Below, one piece after another: positions 1 through 11,055 of a DNA stretch of 64,000 bases (positions are counted from its first letter, which is position 1; every line of letters begins with the position of its first letter). The translations under genes were made by a program, and so were the position numbers. Below the pieces are notes generated by a model, which did not search any database, was not told the DNA's origin, and worked only from the letters and a program-made list of their open reading frames with translations. This DNA is from Rutpela maculata (Eukaryota > Arthropoda > Insecta > Coleoptera > Cerambycidae). The stretch spans positions 184,388,301-184,452,300 of the forward strand of contig OW386285.2 in assembly GCA_936432065.2 (NCBI GenBank), in the 5' to 3' direction.

Positions 1-1266
1 ATCGGCAAATGCGTTTAATATATCTATAGGTTCATGAACTTCATTGCCATTATATTTCATAACATTTGATATGTTTGTTGAACCCTTTTTCGCATTTAAA
101 AACGTCCAGAATTTAGTAGGATTATTCTTTATATTATTTTCAGCCGCTGCAACATAGTTTCTATACGAAACGTCAATGTTGTTTTTAATTTTTCTTCTAA
201 GGTATTTAAACTCATTATAGCAAGCGACATCGCCGTTATTTTTATACTCTTTCAGTTTCCTAGCTTTTAATTTAATGTCTTTAATAATAGCGAAAGTAAA
301 CCATGGAGGATATCTGTTGGCCTTATTATGTCTGAATTTCGGTACACAAGCTTCAAAAATTTTATACAATATTTCATAAAAACTTTCGCAAGTGTCTTCA
401 ACATTATTTCCATTCTTAAGAACAGACCAATCGACAATCAGAAGCATATCGTACAGTAGCGGAAAATTTGCTTTACGAAAATTAAAACAGTTGTGAAAGT
501 CAGACGGAAATTTATTTTTAAGATTGGTGCTTAGATTCATCTTAATCATAATGTTCAAAGCTGGATGGTGCTCATCCTCAGGTACCCACGGATCCACAGA
601 CCTTTCTACTAAGCACATATCGCTATGAACCACTAAATCTAGAATTCTGTTGTAAGTATTAAAAATGCGGTTATGCTCCGACAGATTTAAGATGCCCATA
701 AAATTATTTAGAGCCAGAACTTTATTGTTGGCTAAACCAGTTTGCAGGAAATAAGCATAATCCGTGATATTAAAGTCACCTAATATTAGGGCGCCGCTAT
801 TTATACTAATATTAAACATAATAATTAAAGAAAGAAGCAAATCAAATAGATTTTCATATAACACCGCCGCTGTGTTAGGCGGTATATAAATTACTATGAT
901 ATGCAAGGAACAGCTGTGCGAAGTAACTTTTACCCCGACAATATCAATAAAAGGTAATGTCTGACGGAAATTGGCAGAGTCAAAATTAATTTGTGTGGCT
1001 TTAAGCATATTATTTACAGCCAGCAAAACTCCACCACCTCTAGTGCAGTTTAACGCAGTGTAATCTCTGTCTGAACGGTATACTGTGTAACAATTAGGAA
1101 ATAATTCCCTGTCAGAAAAAGAATTGTTTAAGTTAGTCTCTGTAAAGGCAATTATTGAGTAGTCAGTATGAGCAGAGTAGTTATAGATATCAGAGGTTTT
1201 CGTTCGTAATCCACGAGTGTTTTGATAATAAATGGTAAAATCTTTATTGAATTGCTCAGTAGGCAT
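1..1266 (-). CDS. Non-LTR retrotransposon ORF2, endonuclease part (runs off left edge)
   Basis: The minus strand is open from an ATG at 1266 to the window edge (422 codons). The start is chosen because it precedes the motif YYQNTRGLRTK that opens the nuclease of many insect Jockey-like ORF2 proteins. Next come a TET motif (the catalytic Glu), SDRDY, RGGGVLLAV, GDFNIT (catalytic Asp) and the EDEHHPALN segment where the SDH motif normally lies, so this is an APE-type endonuclease that nicks target DNA for target-primed reverse transcription. The linker towards the RT ends at the window edge and no RT motif is visible. No stop or frameshift is seen, so this half looks well kept. It is the same family as the element at 34840-38254. 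The clade is inferred; the fold is well supported. Confidence 0.85.
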   Translation of the reverse strand, partial: MPTEQFNKDFTIYYQNTRGLRTKTSDIYNYSAHTDYSIIAFTETNLNNSFSDRELFPNCYTVYRSDRDYTALNCTRGGGVLLAVNNMLKATQINFDSANFRQTLPFIDIVGVKVTSHSCSLHIIVIYIPPNTAAVLYENLFDLLLSLIIMFNISINSGALILGDFNITDYAYFLQTGLANNKVLALNNFMGILNLSEHNRIFNTYNRILDLVVHSDMCLVERSVDPWVPEDEHHPALNIMIKMNLSTNLKNKFPSDFHNCFNFRKANFPLLYDMLLIVDWSVLKNGNNVEDTCESFYEILYKIFEACVPKFRHNKANRYPPWFTFAIIKDIKLKARKLKEYKNNGDVACYNEFKYLRRKIKNNIDVSYRNYVAAAENNIKNNPTKFWTFLNAKKGSTNISNVMKYNGNEVHEPIDILNAFAD

Positions 1267-1329
1267 CTCAGTGGTGACAGAGTGGGTAGGGCAAACTACA
1301 GCAGGTGGGGAAAGTCTCGCGATTGATTG

Positions 1330-1415
1330 CTATTGACCGACTAATATATCATTGCGAAGTTTGTCACGCGCTCTCATATACGCCGTACACTTGTTTAAAT
1401 CCCACACAGCATGAT
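1330..1415 (-). pseudogene. ORF1 (gag-like) C-terminal tail of the same element
   Basis: Upstream of the ORF2 start the minus strand holds the last codons of an ORF1, ending in a TAG at 1330-1332. The segment HHAVWDLNKC followed by RARDKLRNDIL closely matches the ORF1 end at 34840-35010, where it follows zinc-knuckle cysteines. An in-frame TAA and a change of sequence near 1415-1430 mark the 5' truncation or junction with the opposite-strand element. The spacing (ORF1 stop about 65 bp before the ORF2 ATG) is as expected for a two-ORF non-LTR element. Confidence 0.7.
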
Positions 1416-1429
1416 GTTACTTCTATAGT

Positions 1430-3662
1430 GCATACATGTCCAAGAATAGCTGATCACTATATTATTTCTGTGAATTTTTCAAATAGGAACTTACCTGATA
1501 TAAAAAACTGTAGAAAATATAGAAACTTAAATGAACAAAGTATTCTAAATATTAACCTGGATCTACTTTCTTATCAATGGCCACTAAACTCTGTGGACAT
1601 CGATAATATTTATAATGAAATTTCGAATATCTGTAAAAATGTAGTGAATAAATTTGCTCCGATACAAAGTTTCACAGTTACAAACAAACTGCCATGGTTC
1701 GATCAGGAAGTGTTCAATAGAATGAAAGATAGAGACAGAGCGTATAAAGAATTTAAACGATGCACTAATAATGAAAGAAATCGCCACTGGCAGCATTATA
1801 AAACATTACGAAATGCTGTTGTTAATCTTTTAAAAGAAAAAAAAACTAAATACTACCATGATAAAATTGATAGAAATATAAACAATCCAAAAAAGATGTG
1901 GAAAACTTTAAAAAAACTAGTGAATATGAATGATAATCCGGAGATAAACTGTGTTCAGTTTGAAATTAATGAAGAATTGAAAATATTTCGGGACAGCATG
2001 GACATAGCGGAAAATTTTAATAGATATTTCATTGACAGTATTAATCAGATAGTGTTGAGTATTGATGTAGATATTGCCTGGTCAAATGTAAACTATAATT
2101 TATATTTGGAATTTAGTGAATTCATACCTTTAACATTGCAAGATTTAGTTGAATTGGTCAGATCTTTGGAGGCTAAATTTGACTTATATGAAATTTTAAA
2201 TGCCAAATTTATAAAAGAAATTATTGGTTCAATAGGTCATGTTATTTTGCACTTTGTAAATACTTCTCTTCAATATGGTAGATTTCCCAATAACCTAAAA
2301 ACTAGCACGGTACACCCTATCCAGAAAGTTGCAAATACAATTAAAGCATCTGAATTCAGACCTATCAATACTTTGCCTACGCCTGAAAAAATCCTAGAAC
2401 TCGCTGTATACGATCAATTGCTTAGACATTTTGAAAAAAATCATATCTTAATAAGTAACCAATCAGGCTTTAGACAGAAACATTCGTGTGAAGCAGCATT
2501 GCAACTAACATTAACAAAATTTAAAAACTTTATTGATCTTGATAACTATGTAGTAGCTGTGTTTCTAGACTTACGTAGAGCATTTGAAACTATTGACCGT
2601 GATATCCTTATAAAAAAATTAAAAGTCTATGGTATCCAAGGTAATGTATTAAATTGGATTAGAGAATATTTGTCAGACAGAAAGCAGGTAGTAAAAATGC
2701 AGGATTCATTTTCTAGTGAAATGTATTGTAAACATGGAGTACCACAAGGCAGTATTTTGGGTCCGCTTTTATTTATTATATATATTAATGATATCAACTT
2801 GTTTATAGATTGTGATCTTATTAACCTATTTGCTGATGATACATTGTTAGTTTGCAAGGGTCAAAATTTGATGGAAACAATAGACAACATGAATCTTGTC
2901 TTGGCTAAAGTGAACAATTATCTTAATGTAAACAAATTGAAATTGAATGTAGATAAAACCAAGGCAATGATATTAACAACTAAATTCAGATATAATAAAA
3001 TTGATATGAACTTCCATAACTTAACAATTAATGGTAAACATATCGAGTTTGTGACTGAAATGAAATATTTAGGGTTCAAAATTGACAATACATTAACATT
3101 CAATAGTCATTTCCATTACATATATAAAAAGATTGTTAAAAAATTGTACTTTTTCTCTAGAATCTCGCATCATATATCAATTGCAACAAAAATTACAGTA
3201 TATAACAATATTATTAAGCCACATTTTGACTACTGTGCAACTATAATTTATCTTTTTGACCTAAATAAAATTTCCCAACTACAAAAATTACAAAACCGGA
3301 GTATGAGAATAATCCTTAAATGCAATATGTTCACTCCAATTAATACCATGCTGTCGACTCTTGAATGGCTAAATGTGTCAGACAAATTGTACCTAAGTGC
3401 AATGATTTTTATATATAAAATTGTGAACAAACTACAACCCAGTTACTTTAATGAATTCATTACATTTAATCATGAAATCCATGACCATCTTACAAGATCA
3501 AAGGATAATCTTCATTTAAATCAAATGCATAAAAAAAGGTCCATGAATTCTTTGTTCTTCAAAGGGATTGATCGATTTAACAAACTACCTCTTGAAATTA
3601 AAAATGTCCCTTCAGTTAAACTGTTCAAATATAAATTGATTAAGCACATTAGAGAACTTTGA
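1430..3662 (+). CDS. Non-LTR retrotransposon ORF2, 5'-truncated (nuclease end + RT)
   Basis: This frame begins at the end of an APE endonuclease (the DHYIISVNF segment corresponds to the SDH motif) and continues open to a TGA at 3660-3662. RT motifs in order: EFRPINTLP, a QSGFR box, LDLRRAFETIDRD (motif A Asp), HGVPQGSILGPLLF (motif B) and LFADDTLLV (motif C, catalytic Asp pair), then the thumb and C-terminal region. The open frame extends upstream to 1305, but that stretch is antisense to the left element, so the real coding starts near 1430 and no native Met is present. The RT and C-terminal part looks undamaged. It is Jockey/CR1 superfamily; the exact clade is uncertain. The copy is dead on arrival for lack of ORF1 and most of the nuclease. 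Confidence 0.85.
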
Positions 3663-3902
3663 TAGTGTTATTATTTATTAATTAAAATCTTAGTAAACTG
3701 TTATAGCATTTTTATATCTTTAGATTTTATATTTCTTATACTTGTATATTTTGATTTTAATGTTCCAATTACATTTATACTTTAGTCATTCTGTGATAAT
3801 AGCAATAGTAATTAATGTATTTTAGTTTTGTTGAAATGTACTTTAAATATATGTATATTAGGATTCCTATTTAAATAAATTACTTACTTACTTACTTACT
3901 TA
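3663..3902 (+). other. 3' UTR and (TTAC)n tail of the preceding element
   Basis: AT-rich untranslated region after the RT stop. It ends in AAATAAAT followed by about five TTAC units (3883-3902) instead of poly(A). Short tandem 3' tails are typical of CR1/Jockey-type elements and mark the 3' end of the insertion. Confidence 0.7.
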
Positions 3903-4073
3903 GATTATCTTTTAAAATAGGAAAAATAAACAATAAAGCATAAATAATAACTGAAAGCATAGATCATAGCAAACTGTAGTGGTAAACTATAAATACTCCT
4001 GTATGTGTAATTTATGTGAAGTGAAAATCATGATAAAATTATGATAAATAAAAGTTAACCTTAAAAGTTAACA

Positions 4074-4375
4074 ATGTTAACTTGCACAATTTGTAAAAAT
4101 CAGGATCCAGGGGGGGGTCACAAAAGACTCATGTTGCCTGTGATAAATGTAAAATCATCATATGTAATGCCTGCACCGAACTAACAACCACAGAACTTCG
4201 TGTCCTAGGATTAGTAAAACGTACTCTTAAATATTTCTGTGATAGTTGCAACACGTCAGGAGAAATAATAACTGAACCAGCAACCAGTGACAATAATGAC
4301 AATCTACTATATTCAACTGAAAATGAATTTTTGAAACAACAAATTAGTCTAATGGAAGTATTGCTAAAATATGTC
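4074..4375 (+). pseudogene. ORF1 N-terminus: RING/PHD-like zinc finger and coiled-coil start
   Basis: The ATG at 4074 opens with MLTCTICKNQ. After an indel in the G run near 4110-4117, the frame continues with HVACDKCKIIICNACTEL and, further on, FCDSC, giving a C-x2-C ... H-x2-C-x2-C ... C-x2-C ... C-x2-C zinc-binding pattern. The same layout is found in the intact ORF1 at 38257-39642. A short coiled-coil segment (ENEFLKQQISLMEVLLK) follows and is then joined in frame to RT sequence. ORF1 proteins of this type bind element RNA. Broken by the frameshift and by the deletion. Confidence 0.7.
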
Positions 4376-5831
4376 TCTTCTGAAATTTCACCTCCTTTAA
4401 CACATATTATAAACCTGTCGCTTAGCAATGGTGTTTTTCCTGAGCAACTTAAAGTGGCACTAATAAAACCGATTTACAAAAAAGGCGATAAGAATTCTAT
4501 ACAGAATTATCGTCCAATTGCATTGTTAAGCAATATAAGCAAAATCCTTGAAAAAATTTTATATGAAAGACTGGTACAGTTTCTTGAAAATGAAAAGATT
4601 TTATCAGAATATCAAAATGGATTCCGGAAAAAGAAATCTACAACTAGAGCAATTTATCAGCCCATTTGCAAAATATTAGAATCCCTAAACTCAAGAAAAG
4701 ACACCATCGCCATGTGCCTTGATCTTTCTAAGGCATTTGACAGTGTAGACCACAAACTATTGTTGCTGAAATTAGAAAAATATGGCATTAGAGGCACAGC
4801 TTTAAACCTGCTACGATCATATATGACCAAAAGAAAACAATGTGTAATTGAATACGATGACGCAGATAATCTCATAACGTCAAGTACTGAAATAGTTAAA
4901 AGGGGAGTCCCGCAAGGGTCAATTCTCGGTCCTCTTTTGTACATTGTGTACACTAACGAGTTGCCTAAGGTGATAACACATAGCTTGATACAATTTGCTG
5001 ATGATACCTCTATTATCTTCACTATGAATCGTAACACAAATAATGAAAACAATCAGATATTTGATACACTGAATACATTAGAAAGATGGTTTTCATCTAA
5101 CAATCTTCTGTTGAATATAGACAAAACAAATTTGATTAAATTTAGTTACCAAACATCTGAAACAAGAATAAACTTTGTTCAAAACAAAAAAACACTAGAA
5201 ACAGTACAAACAGCACGGTTTCTAGGAATTGAAATTGACTATAGGCTAGATTGGAAATATCATATTGATTGTTTAGCCAGGAAAATTACAAAATACTGTT
5301 ATGCTTTAAAGGTACTTTCCCAAAACATCAAATGGTGAAACAGCAATAATTGCGTATCATGCACATGTTCATTCACAATTACGATACCGTGTGATTTTCT
5401 GGGCTAACAGCACGGAGGCAGACAGAATATTTATTTTGCAAAAAAGATGCCTGAGAAACATTTTTAATTTAAAGCAAACTGAAACTTGTAGACAGAAATT
5501 CAAGGAAAATAAAATTCTGACTTTGATTAGCACTTATATATATGAAGCTGTAATCTTTATAAAAGAGAATAGCACACTATTGCAAGATTGTGACAGAAAT
5601 CATCAACATGACACAAGATATAAATTGGACTTGAACAACATTAAAAGCAATTTCACTTACATACAAAAAAATGTCCAATACTCAATTATAAAGATATTTA
5701 ATAAAATCCCTATACACCTGAGAGTGTTAAATATAAAATCATTAAAACAAAAACTAAAAAGTATACTGATAGAAAAGGCCTACTATACTCTAGATGAATT
5801 TTACTGTGATACAAACTTTGATCTAAAATAG
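4331..5831 (+). pseudogene. CR1-like reverse transcriptase with one frameshift
   Basis: The open frame 4331-5338 carries ORF1 residues first (to about 4375), then RT motifs: KKGDKNSIQNYRPIALL, QNGFRKKKST, LDLSKAFDSVDH (motif A), RGVPQGSILGPLLY (motif B) and QFADDTSII (motif C). Near 5328-5338 the frame shifts by one base; the second frame runs from about 5330 to the TAG at 5831 with the conserved C-terminal region. All catalytic aspartates are present, so the lesions are the upstream deletion and the single frameshift. Confidence 0.8.
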
Positions 5832-6098
5832 CTTCCTATATTTTATCTTTTTATTAACATATTGGAATTAATAATTTTTAAACACCTTTCTTCTTATATT
5901 TTACACAATATTAATGATAATTTTACGAATTTTAAATTTTATGAATTTTAAACCATATGTATGTACTTTTAACTTGTTACTATTCATTTTTTGTATTTTT
6001 CTTTTTTAACTATCAACTTGTGTTTTAACTTATGCTATGACATGTCCTACACCCTCTGGGTAATGATGTAACTTTTACTACTGGATTAATAAAGACAC

Positions 6099-6120
6099 TA
6101 TCTATCTATCTATCTATCTA

Positions 6121-6123
<3 letters not shown>
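6099..6123 (+). repeat. (TATC)n tail and left flank of the R1-like insertion
   Basis: About six TATC units end the CR1-like element and abut the 47-48 T run that is the poly(A) tail of the minus-strand R1-like element. The matching array continues beyond the 5' end of that element at 19630. Confidence 0.85.
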
Positions 6124-6173
<50 letters not shown>

Positions 6174-6345
6174 GGGCGTAGGGATAGCAAGCTATCCACA
6201 AGTGGACCCCCTGACACCGGATCGCCACTCTGGTACCGCTTTCGCATTTCTTCGGGGTGGTGACTGGTTGGGCTCCGCCTTTTATGATCGCCATTTCCCT
6301 ACGTCCCCCATCCTCTGTGAGATTAGGGGTTCAGGGGCGATTTTC

Positions 6346-7766
6346 TTACACATTGTTTCTCTCGTCCTGCTCCATATGTCGTTTTTGCTTCATCGTCGCG
6401 ATGATGTACGTGGACACCGCCGCCCAAGCTTCTTCGCTTTCCAGCATGCGCGTGATAAGATTTTCTTCGTGTATACGCACTCCGAGCTTTCTCTCAAGCT
6501 CCCCTCTTTCCACTTCCATTGCAGCACACTCAAAGATGGTGTGTTGTGCGTTATCCGGAACTTGCCCACAATGAAGGCAAGCAGCGCTTTCCCTCTTTCC
6601 GAACCTGGCCAGGTATTCGTTGAAACAACCATGTCCGGTTAGCGCCTGGGTCAGGTGATACTCCATCTGGCCATGTTTCCGGCTGCACCATTCCTTTATG
6701 TTTGGAATGAGTCCATACGTCCATCGACCCGTCGTGTCAGTATCCCATCTTTCCTGCCATTTAACAAAAAGTCTTTCCCGTGCTGCTCTCTTGGCTTCGG
6801 CCCTTCTTTGCTCATCGCGGACGTCATTACACTCTCGGTAGATCTCTTGTCTCTCTCTGATAAGGAGATCGATCGGCGGTGTACTTGCCAACACCAGCGC
6901 TGCACTCTCTGACACCGTCCTGTATGCCGAAATAACCCTAAGTGCACTACGCCGTTGCACGGTAGCTAACCTCCTTCTTACTGTTGCCCTTTCGACCGCG
7001 TCACCCCAGACTTCCGCTCCATATAAGATCTTGGCGTGGACAACACTGTTCAGTAGCCTTCTTTTCATCTCACTGGGCCCACCGATGTTAGGCATCAGGC
7101 GCGCTATCGCTGCCGCTGATGTTGCTGCTTTCTCGGCTACAATTTTCGTATGCTCCTCATACCTCAAGCCTGCATCTAACTGCACCCCCAGATATTTTAC
7201 AGATTTCTTCCACGGCACCATATCGCCATCCAGGGATAGAGTAGGGGTCGGGAAGAGCCTCTTATCTGTTATAAGTACCGCTTCTGTCTTGTGAAGCGCT
7301 AGTTCCAATCCGTTATCACGGAGCCACACACTGGCAAGGCGCATGCACTCGTTCATCTTAACCTCCAAGATTTGCGTTGTCCTCGCCGTCGTAACCATCG
7401 CCACGTCATCGGCGAACCCAATTATGCCACTTCCTTCTGGGAGAGTCAGATTTAGAAGACCGTCGTACATCACATTCCACAAGAGTGGCCCTAGGACCGA
7501 TCCCTGCGGTACTCCTGCCGTCACCTTGAATTTTTTAAGTCCTTCCATCGTATTGTAGATAAGTATTCTGTCCAACAAGTAGTTATCTACCATTTTCAAC
7601 AGATACCCCGGTGTCCTCCTCCCGGCCAAAGCCTCCATAATCCTGTCCCACCTAGCCGTGTTGAACGCATTGCGGATGTCCAGCGTTACTAGGGCGCAGA
7701 AACCTTTACTTCGCCACGGGACGTTTTTGATCGGATCCGCCACGCTGACTACTTGCCTGATGGCAT
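6346..7766 (-). CDS. R1-like ORF2, C-terminal half (RT palm to C-terminal CCHC)
   Basis: RT motifs present: TLDIRNAFNTARWD (motif A), AGVPQGSVLGPLLWN (motif B), GFADDVAM (motif C), then the thumb and a C-terminal CLHCGQVPDNAQHTIFEC zinc knuckle typical of R1 and related clades. It ends at 6346. The first half lies at 17829-19426. Taking the target duplication GCAT once, the two halves add up to 3,015 nt, an exact 1,005 codons including the stop, and the frame passes through the junction unbroken. So the only lesion in ORF2 is the LTR element. Product: nuclease-RT for target-primed insertion. Confidence 0.9.
7763..7766. repeat. Target site duplication GCAT (left copy)
   Basis: GCAT directly precedes the 5' LTR and is repeated at 17829-17832 directly after the 3' LTR. 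A 4-bp duplication is usual for Ty3/gypsy integrases. Confidence 0.9.
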
Positions 7767-9790
7767 TGTTGTAGAACTCTCCAAAATCGTCCTAAGTTGA
7801 AGACATAATCAAAATTCGACTTAGGCAAAAATTTCATTTAAAGACATTTTTGGGAGTCTGCAGAGGCGCAGATCAGTCCACAAGGACCGTTTTGGGTTCT
7901 ATAAGGCGTTGGAAATGACCAGGCGAAAATTCGAAAAAACACCGAATTTTCACTTAGGAAAAATGTTTTTGGTTCAGAATATCAGAGTAGAAGTATATAA
8001 TGACAAAGATTTATGAATAGTATACTTTTTCAAAGGTACCATAAATTGGACTTTGAAAAATAATATTTTTAGAAGGGCGTCAAAATTTGGCCCAGGAATC
8101 GATTTATCGAAAGTACGCCAAAGTTTCACTTGTAGACTAATTTTTCAAAACTGCGTTGAAATTTGGCTTGAAGATCGATTTTTCAAAAGTACGCCAAAAT
8201 TTCACCCGCAGATTAACTTTTCAAAAGTACCTTGAAATTTGGCTTGAAAATCAATTTTTCAAAAGTACGCCAAAATTTCACCCGCGGATTAACTTTTCAA
8301 AAGTACCTTGAAATTTGGCTTGAAAATCGATTTTTCAAAAGTACGCCAAAATTTCACCCGCAGATTAGTTTTTCAAAAGTACCTTGAAATTTGGCTCGAA
8401 AATCGATTTTTCAAAAGTACGCTAAAATTGGTCTTAAACTGGATTTTTCAAAAGTACCACGAAGTCAGTTTAAAAAGTACCACGAAAATATACTTTAAAT
8501 TATTTTTTATTTTTTATTCCTCAACCAAAGACATTGACCTTTGAGGTACGATCATTGAAAGCCCAATTCTAAAGTATGAGCATAAAATTTTAACGATGCA
8601 CTGCATCCAAAAGGCAAAATAGAAGATTTTGCCAAAGCCGGCGTAGTGCCGATAAGCAAAAATTGATAAAAATCAATGCACATGTACAAGGCCGGTTTCT
8701 CGCATGGAAAGAGTTTGGATTGACCCAGCGGCTCGCAATTTGGTCGAGCGCGTTGAGTAGTCCAGACAAAGCGATGGTAGAAAAGCCAATAACGGGGCTT
8801 TTCAAATGACAAAGTTATAGAGGAAAACGCCTTGTGCATAAAAATCCAAAAATTCAATTTTGCCTAATAGTCGCTCGAAGGTGAGACGCTGCCAAATCGA
8901 TATTATTAATCGACTGTGATAAGGGTTAGTAAGTCGTGGACTGATCGAACGCCACTCAACTTATGCAGTAATAAGTCCTCTGAATGTGTTTGAGTACGTG
9001 AATTTCCACGATACAAGAACTTTAAAGCTAGGTAGTCTCTAGCGAAACTAAATTCATTTAGTAAAACTTTTTTAAGTTAATTTCAGTCAGCCTTAATTAT
9101 TCATTTACCCAGAGTCTGAAATGATTCTAAAAGCTCACATTTTGATTCTGAGAAGGTACGTATGAATCTTTTCTACCTAATCGATCGTTAGCGCGAGCGC
9201 TCTCACTTGTATGGTCTGAAAGTCACTACCTTGATTGGGGAAGGCACGATTCTTTCTTGAGAATTTTGTATAACCAATTCTGTTAAATAAACGGATTCTT
9301 TGAACTAATGTTTCTTAATTGATCTTGAGGCCTGTTGACGGTCTATAATCCCTGGAACTTTCGTATAGAAAACCGGATGTGTCGAGTTAATTCGCATTAA
9401 CGTTCGACCTTCTGGTTGTTTTACGGAGGTTCGATAGGGATTTTTTTATGCGTTTTTTGAGAAATATATTCCGTTATTAATGGACCAAAACGCGATTTTC
9501 GCGTACCAAAACTAATCCCTCCGCAGAGAAATTCTTCGGTTGGGATTTTTTTATGCAAAAATTCAGGAAATTAAGAGGTGCCTAAACCCCTAACGAGGGA
9601 ATTCGGGTCCAGAGAGAGCGTAGTTTCCGATCTGTGGTAGTGCAGCCTTGGTCCCGCTTTTCGGCTACCGAAGTCATCTTATCTCGAACCCGCCTGGGAG
9701 GTAGAAGAACGGGGTAATACGCGACTGGCGCCCCCTGAGAAATAAATTGATGTCGCGTCATTTTGACGCCCGGTAGTGCGTTCTTCTACA
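7767..9790 (+). repeat. 5' LTR of the gypsy element
   Basis: Bounded by TG...CA and followed directly by the primer binding site. It is unusually long (2,024 bp) and contains a block of tandem repeats (8070-8460). TTAAATAAACGG near 9287 may serve the poly(A) signal. Small open frames in it (for example 8552-8857 minus) are repeated in the other LTR and look like chance. Confidence 0.93.
8070..8460 (+). repeat. Tandem repeats of about 73 bp inside the LTR
   Basis: Four to five imperfect units share the phrases TTTTTCAAAAGTACGCCAAAA, TTTCACCCGC, GATTAACTTTTCAAAAG and TACCTTGAAATTTGGCT. The same block occurs in the 3' LTR at about 16108-16498. Repeats of this kind in LTRs often form part of an enhancer, but that is inference. 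Confidence 0.85.
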
Positions 9791-9808
9791 TGGCGCCCAA
9801 CGTGGGGC
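9791..9808 (+). promoter_or_regulatory. Primer binding site, tRNA-Lys type
   Basis: TGGCGCCCAACGTGGGGC starts at the base after the LTR. From memory it is complementary to the 3' end of animal tRNA-Lys(CTT) including CCA over 18 nt, so minus-strand DNA synthesis is probably primed by that tRNA. Confidence 0.88.
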
Positions 9809-9840
9809 GTTGTTAGTCAGCAGGGCTTTCTGGAAAGGAT

Positions 9841-11055
9841 ATGGATGAATCAACGCCTTTCCAGTTTTACGACGAGCCGACATCTGTGATGGACAACGTC
9901 TCTAGAGGGTTAGAGAGGCCGTGCGCGGAGGATGTACTGGGTAGTTCGGGGGTTGGCCCGAGTACCACTGAAGGAGTCATACAGCCCTCCTCAGAACAAG
10001 TGTTCGCCCAAATGGCAGCAGGTCTTGCCAAAGCTCTAAGCGAAGCCACGCACGAGCATAAGTATCGGTCGAAGCATCCAAATGCGGAATTTCATGGCTT
10101 CGAACACGAAGACCCTGAAACCTTCATTCATCATATGGAGGAATTTTTCGTCCGAGTACGAATTACGCAGGATAACGACCGTCTGTATAAAATATCAGAA
10201 CAGCTCAAAGACGATGCTAGGAAATGGTTCGAACAATACCGAACCCTAATTACCACGTATCCTCTATTCCTCGAGCGGTTCAGAAGCCGTTACGATTCAG
10301 GTGAAGTACTCACCGAAGCAGTAGCTAATTTATATGGCAAGAAACAAGATGCCGAGGAAAATACGTCAGTATTTATTTCCAGGAAGGTATGCCTCTTCAA
10401 CAGGATCGATCCGTTTAAGCCGGAGGCGATGAAGGCGGCTACCATCTTCAATCAGTTGAGACCTGATATGAAAATGCTCCTAAAGAGTGCCGTCATACTA
10501 GATACAAATACACTAGTGACGATGACCGAACAAATGGCCAAAATCATGGATGAGAATAAAGAATTCGAGATTCTGCAGAATGCAAAAAAAAGCAAAGACC
10601 GAGAAGCGTCCACCTCTACCGCTTCAGCTCAAGGGAATCAGCAATCGAGCAGTAACTGGAGAACGGAACCCTCCGCATTAACGAAGCCGTCCTCCAGTTC
10701 CTTTGGTGCATCTAGGACACCATTCAATGGATCTCAAAGAAGAGATAATCCGCCAGCACCAAGGGTGCATTTTGCAAATAATATTTCCTCGCTGCCTAGA
10801 GGGGATATACCGAGAAGGGGTACTGGAGACGTAAGGAACTCCCGAGTCCCGTATCGCCCTTGCAGATATTGCCCAACGGAGCAGTGGCATTTTCATGCAG
10901 AATGCCCAAACAATCCCTATCGTAATATGAATACGGGAAACCAAGCGGGGGTCAGAGGCGATGGCCCAGGCCGAACTGTACCAGCCCCGCCTACCAGGCC
11001 CCAGCAGGCTCGAAGCGACCCTCGGGGAAGCTCCGAAGCAAGAAGTTTAAATTAA
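9841..11055 (+). CDS. gag: Gypsy Gag polyprotein (404 aa)
   Basis: First ATG after the primer site, 50 nt downstream of the LTR. A variable N-terminus is followed by a retrotransposon Gag capsid-like domain (about residues 75-240; FHGFEHEDPETFIHHMEEFF, DDARKWFEQY, FLERFRSRY), then a Ser/Asn-rich linker and one zinc knuckle near residue 340 with the spacing C-x2-C-x5-H-x4-C. A basic C-terminus follows. Gag builds the virus-like particle and packages the RNA. The last codons contain a slippery heptamer, and the stop lies at 11053-11055 inside the overlap with pol. Confidence 0.9.
   Translation: MDESTPFQFYDEPTSVMDNVSRGLERPCAEDVLGSSGVGPSTTEGVIQPSSEQVFAQMAAGLAKALSEATHEHKYRSKHPNAEFHGFEHEDPETFIHHMEEFFVRVRITQDNDRLYKISEQLKDDARKWFEQYRTLITTYPLFLERFRSRYDSGEVLTEAVANLYGKKQDAEENTSVFISRKVCLFNRIDPFKPEAMKAATIFNQLRPDMKMLLKSAVILDTNTLVTMTEQMAKIMDENKEFEILQNAKKSKDREASTSTASAQGNQQSSSNWRTEPSALTKPSSSSFGASRTPFNGSQRRDNPPAPRVHFANNISSLPRGDIPRRGTGDVRNSRVPYRPCRYCPTEQWHFHAECPNNPYRNMNTGNQAGVRGDGPGRTVPAPPTRPQQARSDPRGSSEARSLN

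Larger units (their letters stand above)
3903..6122 (+). mobile_element. CR1-like element, internally deleted copy
   Basis: This copy has both ends: a 5' leader (3903-4073), an ORF1 start at 4074, RT, and a 3' UTR (5832-6098) ending in (TATC)n. It lacks the middle: ORF1 passes directly from its coiled coil into the RT finger region near 4375, so the rest of ORF1, the endonuclease and the start of the RT are missing. The 3' UTR ends in GGATTAATAAAGACAC just before the TATC units. It lies directly downstream of the (TTAC)n tail of its neighbour. Confidence 0.75.

Noticed and set aside
6202..7558. Plus-strand frames across the R1-like 3' half
   Set aside because: Antisense shadows of the well-supported minus-strand RT gene.
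8053..8857. Small frames in the LTR (repeated at 16091-16895)
   Set aside because: They arise from tandem repeats and AT-rich sequence in a non-coding LTR, show no domain, and recur only because both LTRs are identical.
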